This document shows positions 16,395 through 24,462 of a stretch of DNA of 32,471 nt, piece after piece. This stretch comes from Geothrix sp. (lineage in GTDB: Bacteria; Acidobacteriota; Holophagae; Holophagales; Holophagaceae), in assembly GCA_030824075.1 (NCBI GenBank), contig JAVBYJ010000006.1:1-32471 (forward strand), read 5' to 3'. Position numbers and translations under genes: made by a program. The notes beneath the pieces were generated by a model. The model did no database searches. It saw nothing but the letters and a program-made list of their open reading frames with translations, and had not been told where the DNA came from. The stretch's first letter is position 1, and every line of letters begins with the position of its first letter.

Positions 16395-18248
16395 TCAGGC
16401 CCTCCTCAAGATCAACTTCAGCCAGGAGCGAAGGTAGAAGAGGCCCACCAGCACCGCGCCCACAGCCAGCCAGGTGGAGGTGGGGTCCGCGAGAATCTCA
16501 CCCGGATAGCGGACGGAGCGGCCGGTAGCGAGGATCATGCCTACCGCGAGGCAGAAGGGCAGAAATTCGATCAGGCCCTCCCGGGTCTCCCCCAGAAAGG
16601 CGAGATCACAACCAGGCAGCAGGATGATGAGGGTTTTGTGGATCCAGCGCGTGGTTTGCTGATGCTCCGCCACCTCATCAAGCTTTTTGCGCCGGTTCTC
16701 CGCATGGAGTCCGTCCCGCAACACGAAGAGATGATGGCACTTCGGGCAGACATCCGAATCAGGGCTGTCCGTGGTGTGGAAGGGCTCCCCGCAGCGAATG
16801 CACTGGGTTGGATGGGCCATGCGGACGCTGGCACGCACCCTGGTGAGAAAGGCAATGAGCCCGAGGAGCGGAATCAGCAATGCCGCCAGGAAGGCCGGTT
16901 CGGTGAGACGGAATGCGGCAGTGCCCTTCCCTTCTCCCGAAGCGTCGGCCAAGGCCTGCACCCGCTGCGGCGTGTCAGGGAGAGGCATCGGATAGGTGCG
17001 CTCATCCTTGCGGGCATCGTTCAGGGCGATCAAGAGCGCGTAGGCTTCCGGCGCGGCCATCTGGGCCTCGTCCCGCTTGGAGGCACCCAGGGCTGTATCC
17101 AGGCGGTTGAACGCCAGGATGCTCTGGTTCAAAAGCACTTCCATTTTGGGCCCGGCGGCGAGGGCCAGGTTGAACATCTTGTCGGCACCCGCCACGTCCC
17201 CTGACTGGAACCGGGCCACCCCCAGGTTGTTCAATACTTCGGCCTGTTCGGGATGACGCCCAACCAGGCTCTGGAAGGAAGCCTCCGCCGCTTTCCAATC
17301 CTGATTTTGGAGTTGGGTCCATCCAGCGAGGAAGGTCTGGTCCGAGGGTGGCAACAGCCGCAGCGCCGCAGGTGGGATCGCATGCACCTGGGGCTGCAGT
17401 TGCAGCGTCAGCAGGCTGGGCTGCGGTTCCCGGGCCGCCCACGGTTCGAGGGCCGCCAACGCGGGGTGGACCAACTGAAGCACCAGGATGAAGGCCGTCA
17501 CCTTGACCTCAACGGTGAGCAGGAACGGCGCCATCAGGAACAACCAAAGCATGGCCGCGACCATCGGATCCAAACCAAGCAGGACCGGCCCCGCCAGAAC
17601 GAGGGTGCCCACCAGAGCCGTTGGAAGGGGTGCAAGCCCCCGGTGCCTCAGTGGCTCCTCCCATAAATGGCGAAGGACGTTCCGATATCGCAACCCCAGA
17701 GTCAGGGCCCACCCCCATAAGAGCAAGGTCGCCGCGAGTCGAAGCATACCGAGGTGTTGGACCAACCAAAGCCATCGATGGGCCGGATGATCCATGCGCA
17801 ACCGGGTGAGTCGAAGCAGATCCGGGAAACTCCAGAGCCACCCCTGAATCCCTTGCTGCCGCATGAGCGTGATGCGCGTCCCCAGTAAGGTCGGATGATC
17901 AGGAGCCCATCGCTCAACCGCCTGCAATCCCTCCAATCCCAGCGCCGCCTTGCCGGCCACGCCCTGCTGCCGGGCCCAGAAGGCCATGGCTTCGACCAAG
18001 GGGGTCACATCCAGAGTGGAGTAGGTGCGGCGGAGGGCTTCCACCTCCAGCTGCGCCGCTCGGATCGCCTCCTGGTCACCCTTGGCCAGCGCGTCCATGA
18101 GATGCTGCGCCCTGTGGCTGAGGGCGATGGCCGGGATGGTTTCCGTCGCGGTCTGTACCGGGGTCACAGGAAGGTCGGGGAGCTGGGCGGGAGCTGCCGC
18201 GAGTAGCGTCGCCGTGGCCACCAGGTATGCGGTCCGCCACCACTTCAT
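16395..18248 (-). CDS. Membrane TPR protein with zinc ribbon
   Basis: A 617-residue protein that I cannot assign to a characterised family. It begins with a signal peptide or signal anchor (residues about 5-20). Hydrophobic spans follow at about 170-187, 212-262 (two or three helices), 451-470, 560-577 and 593-612. Between them lies a TPR-like region (about 310-366: 'DWKAAEASFQSLVGRHPEQAEVLNNLGVARFQSGDVAGADKMF' in two segments). A zinc ribbon has Cys483, Cys486, Cys501 and Cys504. The start is the ATG at 18248, preceded by AGGAGG 6 bases away. An earlier ATG at 18269 makes a 4-base ATGA overlap with the DUF1844 gene but has a poor site. Its stop is one base before the PATAN start, so the genes form one unit. 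An envelope-associated scaffold role is inferred. Confidence 0.85.
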   Translation of the reverse strand: MKWWRTAYLVATATLLAAAPAQLPDLPVTPVQTATETIPAIALSHRAQHLMDALAKGDQEAIRAAQLEVEALRRTYSTLDVTPLVEAMAFWARQQGVAGKAALGLEGLQAVERWAPDHPTLLGTRITLMRQQGIQGWLWSFPDLLRLTRLRMDHPAHRWLWLVQHLGMLRLAATLLLWGWALTLGLRYRNVLRHLWEEPLRHRGLAPLPTALVGTLVLAGPVLLGLDPMVAAMLWLFLMAPFLLTVEVKVTAFILVLQLVHPALAALEPWAAREPQPSLLTLQLQPQVHAIPPAALRLLPPSDQTFLAGWTQLQNQDWKAAEASFQSLVGRHPEQAEVLNNLGVARFQSGDVAGADKMFNLALAAGPKMEVLLNQSILAFNRLDTALGASKRDEAQMAAPEAYALLIALNDARKDERTYPMPLPDTPQRVQALADASGEGKGTAAFRLTEPAFLAALLIPLLGLIAFLTRVRASVRMAHPTQCIRCGEPFHTTDSPDSDVCPKCHHLFVLRDGLHAENRRKKLDEVAEHQQTTRWIHKTLIILLPGCDLAFLGETREGLIEFLPFCLAVGMILATGRSVRYPGEILADPTSTWLAVGAVLVGLFYLRSWLKLILRRA

Positions 18249-18254
18249 GCCGAT

Positions 18255-18260
18255 CCTCCT
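18255..18260 (-). promoter_or_regulatory. Ribosome binding site deciding the membrane TPR protein start
   Basis: Reads AGGAGG on the minus strand, 6 bases before the ATG at 18248. It lies inside the alternative longer frame starting at 18269, which instead shares an ATGA with the DUF1844 stop. Confidence 0.6.
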
Positions 18261-18265
18261 CGCGC

Positions 18266-18553
18266 TCATGGCTTCACGGCCGCGGGCAGACCTGCGGCAG
18301 GCTTGAGGTCCATCACGCGCATACGCAGTTCATAAATGATCTCATCCAGTTGACGGCTCTCTGAATCCGTCCGGGCACCCTCGGTCTTCTCTTTGAGCAC
18401 CGTGAGCAGATCCACATAAAAGCGCGCCACCACAGGGTTTGCCGGTGGTGTTTCCTTCATCATCGGATGGGGAACACCCAGCGCCATCATGGCCTGCTCC
18501 GTCAAAAGATGCATAAGGGCCGTCAAAGATGCTTCCGGCACCGCTGGATTCAT
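18266..18553 (-). CDS. DUF1844 family protein
   Basis: A 95-residue protein with the DUF1844 pattern: an N-terminal helix 'ALMHLLTEQAMMALGVPHP', a short linker, 'VARFYVDLLTVLKEKTEGA', then 'ESRQLDEIIYELRMRVMDL'. The family is small, cytoplasmic and of unknown function, and is common in Acidobacteriota and deltaproteobacterial groups. GAGGT lies shortly before the ATG at 18553. It is the first gene of the four-gene minus-strand unit (DUF1844, membrane TPR protein, PATAN protein, thymidine kinase). Its TGA overlaps a possible ATG of the next gene. A 186-base gap to the divergent secreted TPR gene must hold both promoters; I could not pick out a convincing -35/-10 pair there. Confidence 0.88.
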   Translation of the reverse strand: MNPAVPEASLTALMHLLTEQAMMALGVPHPMMKETPPANPVVARFYVDLLTVLKEKTEGARTDSESRQLDEIIYELRMRVMDLKPAAGLPAAVKP

Positions 18554-18739
18554 GGGCTACCTCGAACACTTTCAGGACTTGTCTGCCGGGAAGCCTACCA
18601 CAGCCCGAATTTTCCTGCATCCAGCCCGGAAGGGCGCCCCTCCACGAGGGAAGAATCCCGGGCGAGGCGCGTTATTGACGAAAAGCACTCGGCATCAGGG
18701 CAGCGGTGTGGAACGATGAATGGGTTTGGAGGAAGACCC

Positions 18740-19759
18740 ATGCGACGCCTCATTCTCGCTTTTATGCTCCCGGCCGCCTGCCTGTCGATTCAAGCGGAAT
18801 CGACAGGTCGAATCTCCGGCAAGGTCCTCAATAAAGAAGGCAAACCCATCCCCGGCGCCAAGGTCAACCTCAAGCGGGTGGATCGAAACTGGAGCAAGGA
18901 TCTGTTCCCCGACAAGTCCGGCAACTATCTCCAGGTAGGCCTGGAGCCCAAAGAGTTCAACCTCACGGCCAGCGCCGAAGGGTATGTGGACCACAAGGAG
19001 CCGATCAAGATCCCCCTGGGTGATGTGCTGATCAAGAACATCACCCTCTACACCCCCTCGGAGGCTCGGGCTCAAGCCACACCTGGCACCGCTCAGGCCG
19101 TCCCGGACGATCCTGGCGCCGCCTTGAATGCCACGGGCCGCGAGGCCTTCAACCTCGCCATTCCCCTCTACAACGAAGGGAATTACAGCGAGGCCCTGCC
19201 GCATGTGGAAACGGCCTACAAGACCCTCGTTGAGGCCACGGCCAAGCTGAAAGATGACCAAGCCAAGGCCGATCTGGCTCCGGAAATCCTGAAGATCGAA
19301 CGCGTGCTGGGCATCTGCATGGCCCAGGCCGGCGCCAAGAAGGAAGACGCCGAGCCCTACCTCCTGAAGGCCCTGGAGCGGAACCCCAAGGACGAGCGGG
19401 TGATCGTTGGCCTCGTTGAAATCAGCAAGGCCAAGGCCGACAAGGTCGCCGAGCAGAAATACACCGCCATGCTGGAAACCATCCAGGGGCCCAACCCCGA
19501 TGTCATCTACAACAAGGGCGTGGAGGCCTTCAATGCCGGAAAGACCAAGGAGGCCAAGGGCCAATTCACCAAGGCCCTGGAAGTGGATCCCAAATATGCC
19601 GAGGCCCACTACCTTCTGGCCATGGTCGAGTTCGGCGAGAACAACCTTCGCGCCACCAAGGTGCACCTCGAGAAGTACCTGGAGATCGCACCCACGGGCA
19701 AGAATGCAGCCACCGCCAAGGAAATGTTGAAAGATCCCTCGCTGAAGAAGATCAAGTAG
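18740..19759 (+). CDS. Secreted carboxypeptidase-regulatory-like / TPR protein
   Basis: A 339-residue exported protein. It has a signal peptide (1-19, plausible cleavage at 'IQA-ES'). A carboxypeptidase regulatory-like beta-sandwich follows at about 22-105 ('GRISGKVLNKEGKPIPGAKVNLKR', with a short 'LTASAEGYVD' strand pair). The TPR-rich C-terminal half includes 'EAFNLAIPLYNEGNYSEALPH', 'VIYNKGVEAFNAGKTKEAKGQF' and 'AEAHYLLAMVEFGENNLRATKVHLEKYL'. Such combinations are frequent in Acidobacteriota and are thought to mediate protein contacts in the envelope; no activity is known. The open frame extends to 18467, but GGAGGA lies 6 bases before the ATG at 18740 and only this start gives the signal peptide. 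It ends at a very strong palindromic terminator. Confidence 0.9.
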   Translation: MRRLILAFMLPAACLSIQAESTGRISGKVLNKEGKPIPGAKVNLKRVDRNWSKDLFPDKSGNYLQVGLEPKEFNLTASAEGYVDHKEPIKIPLGDVLIKNITLYTPSEARAQATPGTAQAVPDDPGAALNATGREAFNLAIPLYNEGNYSEALPHVETAYKTLVEATAKLKDDQAKADLAPEILKIERVLGICMAQAGAKKEDAEPYLLKALERNPKDERVIVGLVEISKAKADKVAEQKYTAMLETIQGPNPDVIYNKGVEAFNAGKTKEAKGQFTKALEVDPKYAEAHYLLAMVEFGENNLRATKVHLEKYLEIAPTGKNAATAKEMLKDPSLKKIK

Positions 19760-19766
19760 GGGTTCG

Positions 19767-19812
19767 CGCCAAAAAGCAGGGGGCCCCGATCGGGGCCCCC
19801 TGCTTTTTGGCG
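19767..19812. terminator. 46-bp perfect palindrome, bidirectional terminator
   Basis: The two 23-base halves are exact complements, centred on GATC at 19788-19791: a run of G and C flanked by AGC, then five A on the left and five T on the right. It lies between the convergent secreted TPR gene and xth and gives a U-tract on both transcripts. Confidence 0.93.
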
Positions 19813-19822
19813 TCGGAAGAAG

Positions 19823-20599
19823 TCAGTTCAGTTCAAGGCTGATGGGGCAGTGATCGGAGCCCAGCACATCCGCGTGGATGCGGGTATCCTTGACGCGGTT
19901 CAGCAAGGGACGGCTGGTCAAGAAGAGGTCAATTCTCCAACCCACGTTCCGCTCCCTGGCCCCGCCACGGGCGGTCCACCAGGTGTAGAGTCCAGGTGCA
20001 TTGGGGTTTCGCTCTCGGAGCACGTCCGCCAGACCCGCTCCGAGATAGAGCTTGAAGTCCTCACGCTCCTCCGGCGTAAAGCCTGGGTTCTTGGTGTTGT
20101 CCTTGGGACGGGCAAGGTCGATCTCCTCAGGGGCCACATTCATGTCACCCGTGAGGATCACCTGGTCGCCCGCCGCGTGATATTTCGCGACAATACCGGC
20201 GAGGTCCCTCGCGAACTGACGCTTGAAAGGAAGGCGCACCAGCCCTTGAGAGGCATTCGGGAAGTAGCCCGCCAGGAAGACGAGCTGATCCTTCCGCGAC
20301 ACGATCATGCGTCCTTCGGCATCGTAACCCTCGATGCCGAGCCCCTTGGCGTGACTGAAACCAAGCTCCTTCTTTGAAAGCGTGGCCGAACCGGCATAAC
20401 CCTTCTTGCTTGTGGCGGGGTACCAGCAGACGTCGTAGGCGCTTTCAAGCTGGCGTCGAACGCCAAGATCCACTTCTTCCCACTCACAGCGGATCTCCTG
20501 GAGCGAGAGCACGTCGGGTTCCGTTTCCTCCAGCCAATCCATGAAGCCCTTCTTCAGGACTGAGCGAAAACCGTTCACATTCCAGCTGTAGAAGCGCAT
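19823..20599 (-). CDS. xth: Exodeoxyribonuclease III
   Basis: A 258-residue enzyme of the ExoIII/APE family. It cleaves at abasic sites and removes 3' blocking groups in base excision repair. The fold-defining motifs are intact: Asn7 ('SWNVNG'), Glu35 ('LQEIRC'), 'GDMNVA' with Asp152 and Asn154, 'GWRIDLFL', and the catalytic Asp249-His250 near the C-terminus ('GSDHCPI'). It is the last gene in a tightly spaced minus-strand run. Its ATG at 20599 lies 12 bases after the ArsC-like stop, and a perfect palindromic terminator follows its own stop codon. The same run includes tag, so two base-excision repair genes may be co-transcribed. Confidence 0.96.
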   Translation of the reverse strand: MRFYSWNVNGFRSVLKKGFMDWLEETEPDVLSLQEIRCEWEEVDLGVRRQLESAYDVCWYPATSKKGYAGSATLSKKELGFSHAKGLGIEGYDAEGRMIVSRKDQLVFLAGYFPNASQGLVRLPFKRQFARDLAGIVAKYHAAGDQVILTGDMNVAPEEIDLARPKDNTKNPGFTPEEREDFKLYLGAGLADVLRERNPNAPGLYTWWTARGGARERNVGWRIDLFLTSRPLLNRVKDTRIHADVLGSDHCPISLELN

Positions 20600-20611
20600 G
20601 GCCCCTCCGTG

Positions 20612-20953
20612 TCAGGACATCAGCGTGACATAGGCTGCCGGATCAAACCCGATGATCACCCCCTTGGGATGCACAAGGATGGGCCGCTTGAGCAGGTTGT
20701 TGTCCTGCAGCATCAACACGATGGCCTCGGCCTTGGTGAGCTTGCGCTCCTTCAGCCCCAAGGCCTTGTACTTGGGACTTTTGGTGCCCAGCATCGGGGC
20801 AGGGTCCGCGGGCAGGAGCCGCTCCAGCTCCGCAGCCTCCAGCGGCTTCTTGGAATAGTCCCGGATTTCCAGTTCGGCCCCCAGCTCCACCAGTTTGGCC
20901 TTGGCGTTTCGACAGGTGGTACAGCTCGACTTCATCCAGAGCACGGCTTTCAC
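20612..20953 (-). CDS. ArsC/Spx-family thioredoxin-fold protein
   Basis: A 113-residue protein with a CXXC motif (Cys11, Cys14 in 'KSSCTTCRNAK') on the first strand-helix turn, and a C-terminal 'NLLKRPILVHPKGVIIGFDPAAY'. This is typical of the ArsC/Spx/YffB family. True arsenate reductases of this fold usually have a single active-site cysteine, so the CXXC form is closer to Spx/YffB members. The substrate or partner is unknown. I take the GTG at 20953 as start because GGAGG lies 4 bases upstream and it overlaps the preceding TGA as GTGA. The open frame continues further upstream, but inside the preceding gene. It is cotranscribed with the SRPBCC-like gene and xth. Confidence 0.88.
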   Translation of the reverse strand: MKAVLWMKSSCTTCRNAKAKLVELGAELEIRDYSKKPLEAAELERLLPADPAPMLGTKSPKYKALGLKERKLTKAEAIVLMLQDNNLLKRPILVHPKGVIIGFDPAAYVTLMS

Positions 20954-21291
20954 AGTTCCTCCACGAAACGGTCCAGCAGCCGGTCCGTCCGCCAGCGCAG
21001 CAGTCCAAACCACAGGAAGCCCGCCCAGCCCTTCATGCGGCCCTCCAGATGGAGGTGGGCACCTTTTGGATCGGGTCTGAGAATCAGTTCCCCGGATTCC
21101 TCAGCACCCGTCACGGTGCGCCCCCAGCGCAGCACCAGGCGGTCAGTGGCATCCTCTTGCAACGCCCAGACGCCCAGGGGACGCAGGCTCTTGAAGGCCT
21201 CGGGCGCCTCACGGCGAAGCCGGCCGACGATGTGATCGTAGGGCGCGTCCGTGAGGATCTCGGCCTCGAAGCTGAAGACAGGTCGCTTCAC
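20950..21291 (-). CDS. Small SRPBCC-like protein of unknown function
   Basis: A 113-residue protein with no cysteine and no membrane segment. It alternates strands ('FSFEAEI', 'DRLVLRW', 'GELILRP', 'AHLHLEGRM') with a helix at each end, and ends in 'GFLWFGLLRWRTDRLLDRFVEEL'. The layout is like START/polyketide-cyclase-type (SRPBCC) ligand-binding folds, where a long C-terminal helix closes the pocket; this is structural inference. The start is GTG at 21291, forming a 4-base GTGA overlap with the metG stop. Its own stop overlaps the next start in the same way. This double coupling suggests a shared regulation with metG and the ArsC-like gene rather than a known pathway. Confidence 0.8.
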   Translation of the reverse strand: MKRPVFSFEAEILTDAPYDHIVGRLRREAPEAFKSLRPLGVWALQEDATDRLVLRWGRTVTGAEESGELILRPDPKGAHLHLEGRMKGWAGFLWFGLLRWRTDRLLDRFVEEL

Positions 21292-23192
21292 TTCACCAGG
21301 AACCCGGGCTGGGCATCGTCTGATGGCGCCACCAGGTAGGGCTTGCTGGCATTGTCGCTGGCGGCCAGCAACATCCCGTGGCTTTCGATGCCCATGAGCT
21401 TGCGGGGGGCCAGGTTTGCCACCACCACCACTAGGCGGTTCAGCAGATCGGCCGGCTCGTAGGCCTTGCCGATGCCCCCCACGATGGTGCGCTGCTCGAG
21501 GCCGATATCCACCTTCATCCTGATGAGCTTGTCACTCTTGGGCACGCGCTCGGCTTCGAGGACCCGACCCACACGCAGGTCCACTTTGAAGAACGTGTCG
21601 GCGTCCACGGTCTCGCGAATCTCGGGCACATCCAACGCGGGTTTCACGTCGGCGGACGCCGAGTCTGATATCTCTAGATCACTCAATGCCTTCTCCTTAT
21701 CAATGCGCTGGAACAGGGGCTTGGGGTCACTGATGGGGCCGATGGCGGGGCCATCCAGTGCGAACCCGTGGAAGGTGGTTTCGGCGACCTGGGTAGTGTG
21801 ACCCAGGGACTCCCAGAGGGTCTGGGCCAGTCCCGGCATGACTGGAGCCACCAGCAGAGCTGTGGCCCGCAGGGCCCGATAGAGGTTCGCCAGCACCGCA
21901 TCCAGCTTGGGATCATTGGCGGGATCCTTGGCCAGCTTCCAGGGCTCGGCCTTCACGATGTAGCCATCCAGGGCGCGCAGGTAAGTCCACAGCGTGTCGA
22001 GGGCGGCATGAAAATCGTTGGCGCGGGCTTTCTCCAGATACTCGGGAAAGACCTCCAGCAGCTGCTTGGCCACCTCCAGATCAAGGTCATCCATTTCCGT
22101 GGGCATCGGCACCACGCCACCGCGGTAACGCTGGATCATGCTCAGGGTGCGGGAGGCCAGGTTGCCCAGCCCGTTGGCCAGGTCGGCGTTGAGTCGGTCC
22201 ATGAATCCCTCAAAGCTGAAGCTGCGGTCGTGACCCACCTGCATGTCACGCATGAAGTAGAAGCGCAGGGCGTCGTTGCCGAATCGCAGCAGGGTATCCG
22301 GGCGCACCACGTTGCCCTTGCTCTTGGACATCTTGTCCTCACCCATCAGCCACCAGCCGTGGGCCAGGATGGTCGTCGGCTGGAACATACCGGCGGCCAT
22401 GAGGAAGGCGGGCCAGTACACGGCGTGGAACCGCAGGATGTCCTTGCCGACGATCTGCAGGTCCGGAGGCCAGCTGTTCCCGGGGCATCCAGTGAGGTAA
22501 TTCAGCAGGGCGTCGAACCACACGTAGATGACGTGTTTCTCGTCGCCAGGCACGGGGATGCCCCAGCTGATGCTGGTGCGGCTGATGGAGAGGTCCTGCA
22601 GGCCCCCCTCCACGAAGCGCTTCACTTCATTGAAGCGGAACTCCGGTTGCACGAATTCGGGATGCTCCTCGAAGTGCTTCAGCAGGCGGTCCTGGTAAGC
22701 ACTGAGACGGAAGAAATAGGTCTCCTCCTCCAACTCCACCAGCTGATGGCCGAGTCCCTGGGCCTGCAGCTCCTTGGCCTGGATTTCAGTGACGTAGGCC
22801 TCGTCACTGACGGAATACAGCCCCTTGTAGGTGGATTTGTAAATATCGCCCTTATCCAGCAGCCGCTTGAAGAGGCGCTGCACCTGGGCCTTGTGGTCCT
22901 CGTCCGTGGTGCGGATGAACCGGAAGTGGGTCATGCCCATGCGCTGCCAGAGATCCGTGTAGTTGGCCACCACCTCGTCCGCCAGCTCTTTGGGCGTAAT
23001 CCCCCTGGCTGCGGCGGCCTTCTCCACTTTCTGGCCATGTTCATCCGTGCCTGTCAGAAAGTACACCTGCTCTCCGCGCATGCGGTGGAACCGGGCGATC
23101 ACGTCCGCCAGCACCGTGGTGTAGGTGTGGCCGATGTGGGGTTTGTCATTGACGTAGTAGATGGGCGTCGTGAGGTAGAAGGGCTTGGACAC
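21288..23192 (-). CDS. metG: Methionyl-tRNA synthetase with C-terminal tRNA-binding domain
   Basis: A 634-residue class I synthetase that charges tRNA(Met), including the initiator. It has the HIGH motif at 19-22 and KMSKS at 287-291, 'EETYFFRLSAYQD', and the 'VWFDALLNYLTG' region. An anticodon-binding helical domain follows, and from about residue 532 a Trbp111-like OB-fold ('FFKVDLRVGRVLEAE' and 'GIESHGMLLAA'). In the connective-peptide insertion the usual zinc knuckle is replaced by 'YKGLYSVSDEAYVTE', which has no cysteines, so this belongs to a zinc-free subgroup. The ATG at 23192 follows the tag stop by 31 bases. Its stop overlaps the next gene by GTGA. Confidence 0.96.
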   Translation of the reverse strand: MSKPFYLTTPIYYVNDKPHIGHTYTTVLADVIARFHRMRGEQVYFLTGTDEHGQKVEKAAAARGITPKELADEVVANYTDLWQRMGMTHFRFIRTTDEDHKAQVQRLFKRLLDKGDIYKSTYKGLYSVSDEAYVTEIQAKELQAQGLGHQLVELEEETYFFRLSAYQDRLLKHFEEHPEFVQPEFRFNEVKRFVEGGLQDLSISRTSISWGIPVPGDEKHVIYVWFDALLNYLTGCPGNSWPPDLQIVGKDILRFHAVYWPAFLMAAGMFQPTTILAHGWWLMGEDKMSKSKGNVVRPDTLLRFGNDALRFYFMRDMQVGHDRSFSFEGFMDRLNADLANGLGNLASRTLSMIQRYRGGVVPMPTEMDDLDLEVAKQLLEVFPEYLEKARANDFHAALDTLWTYLRALDGYIVKAEPWKLAKDPANDPKLDAVLANLYRALRATALLVAPVMPGLAQTLWESLGHTTQVAETTFHGFALDGPAIGPISDPKPLFQRIDKEKALSDLEISDSASADVKPALDVPEIRETVDADTFFKVDLRVGRVLEAERVPKSDKLIRMKVDIGLEQRTIVGGIGKAYEPADLLNRLVVVVANLAPRKLMGIESHGMLLAASDNASKPYLVAPSDDAQPGFLVK

Positions 23193-23223
23193 GGGGGCTC
23201 CGAGCCTTCCAGTCTACAGCGAG

Positions 23224-23805
23224 TCAGGTCCCGTGCCGCTTCCAACAGGTGGCCACATGGTCGTCCACCATGCCCACCGCCTGCATGAAGGCATACATGA
23301 TCGTCGGGCCCACGAATCGGAAGCCCCGCTTCTTGAGGGCCTTGCTCAGGGCCTCGGCCTCGGGGGTCACGGCGGGAACCTCGGCCAGGGATTTCGGATG
23401 GTTCACCTTCGGGCTGCCGCCCACGAAGGACCAGAGGTAGGCGTCAAAGCTGCCGCATTCCCGCTGCACTTCAAGAAAGGCCCGGGCGTTGTCCCGGGCC
23501 GAGTAGACCTTCAAGCGGTTCCGAACGATGCCGGGGTTCTGGAGCATGGTTTCGAGGTCCCTATCGGTCAAAGCCGCCACCCGAATGGGATCGAAACCCA
23601 GAAAGGCCTTCCGGTAGGCTTCGCGCTTCCGGAGGATCGTGATCCAGCTAAGCCCCGCCTGCGCGCCCTCCAGGATCAGCATTTCGAAGAGGTGCCGGTC
23701 GTCGTGCGCCGGAACGCCCCACGCGTCATCGTGGTAAGCGATGTAGAGGGGATCCGTGCCACACCAGCCGCAGCGGGTTCTTTCCTGCCCATCGAGCCGA
23801 GTCAT
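23224..23805 (-). CDS. tag: DNA-3-methyladenine glycosylase I
   Basis: A 193-residue Tag enzyme that excises N3-methyladenine from alkylated DNA. The N-terminal 'RCGWCGTDPLYIAYHDDAWGVP' region (read in two parts) and 'GLSWITILRKREAYR' are diagnostic. Cys12, His25 and the C-terminal 'DDHVATC' His and Cys match the zinc site of E. coli Tag (Cys4, His17, His175, Cys179). The ATG at 23805 is chosen because GGAGGAGG lies just upstream; an earlier ATG at 23826 adds seven residues over that site. It is upstream of metG on the same strand, 31 bases apart, and follows a GC-rich hairpin after the cyclophilin gene. Confidence 0.96.
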   Translation of the reverse strand: MTRLDGQERTRCGWCGTDPLYIAYHDDAWGVPAHDDRHLFEMLILEGAQAGLSWITILRKREAYRKAFLGFDPIRVAALTDRDLETMLQNPGIVRNRLKVYSARDNARAFLEVQRECGSFDAYLWSFVGGSPKVNHPKSLAEVPAVTPEAEALSKALKKRGFRFVGPTIMYAFMQAVGMVDDHVATCWKRHGT

Positions 23806-23837
23806 GGATCCCTCCTCCACCTTCATTTCAGGCCCTT

Positions 23838-23874
23838 ACGCAGAACCGGGCGGCCAAGCCGCCCGGTTCTGCGT
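23838..23874 (-). terminator. 17-bp perfect stem-loop between cyclophilin and tag genes
   Basis: Arms 23838-23854 and 23858-23874 are exact complements around a CAA loop. On the minus strand it comes just after the cyclophilin stop and before tag. There is no T-rich tract downstream, so it may be a weak terminator, a processing or pause hairpin, or a 3' stability element rather than a classical intrinsic terminator. Confidence 0.6.
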
Positions 23875-23885
23875 CAACCAGGAAC

Positions 23886-24347
23886 TCAGGCCTCGACCAC
23901 CGTGGCCTTGACGATCCGGTCATTGGCCTTGATGGCCTGGACGACCTTGATGTCGGCATCCGAGGCGCACTGACCGAAAACCGTGTGCACCCCGTCGAGG
24001 TGGCTAGGGGCACTGCCGTTGCAGATGAAGAACTGGCTGCCCCCCGTGTTCGGGCCCGCGTGCGCCATGGAAAGGGCGCCCAGCTTGTGCTTGTGGGGGT
24101 TCCCGGCAGTCTCGCACTTGATCTTCCAGCCGGGACCACCGGTACCGGGCATCCCCGAGGCACCGGGCTTGGTGTTGGGGCAACCACCCTGGATGACGAA
24201 ATCCGGAATGACGCGGTGGAAGGCCAGACCATCGTAGTAGCCGGATTCGATCAACTTCACGAAGTTCGCCACGGTACCCGGGGCCTCCTTCGGAAACAGT
24301 TCCAGGTTGATGTCGCCCTTGTCGGTCTGGAAGAGTACGCGGGTCAT
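23886..24347 (-). CDS. Cyclophilin-type peptidyl-prolyl isomerase (cytoplasmic)
   Basis: A 153-residue single-domain cyclophilin that catalyses cis-trans isomerisation of Xaa-Pro bonds. The active-site set is present: '[13 protein letters not shown]' (Arg, Phe and Gln contacts), 'GSQFFICN', and the C-terminal 'HTVFGQ' segment. There is no signal peptide, so it is a PpiB-like cytoplasmic form. The insertion '[12 protein letters not shown]' is typical of many bacterial PpiB-type cyclophilins. GAGAGG precedes the ATG at 24347. It starts a minus-strand run (tag, metG and others) but is separated from tag by a strong hairpin, so readthrough may be partial. It is divergent from the UbiA gene. Confidence 0.95.
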   Translation of the reverse strand: MTRVLFQTDKGDINLELFPKEAPGTVANFVKLIESGYYDGLAFHRVIPDFVIQGGCPNTKPGASGMPGTGGPGWKIKCETAGNPHKHKLGALSMAHAGPNTGGSQFFICNGSAPSHLDGVHTVFGQCASDADIKVVQAIKANDRIVKATVVEA

Positions 24348-24462
24348 GGTTCACCTCTCTGAGTCAAACCACCAGAATAGGATCCGGTTCTCCCGGAGTC
24401 AGCATGAACTTCACCCAGGTCATCATCCCGGCCTGCCCGCGACAAATGGCCGGTTTGATCGG

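Noticed and set aside
21768..23288. A 506-residue plus-strand frame
   Set aside because: It is the complement of metG, lacks any recognisable motif and reads as low-complexity His/Gln/Val sequence, so it is a shadow.
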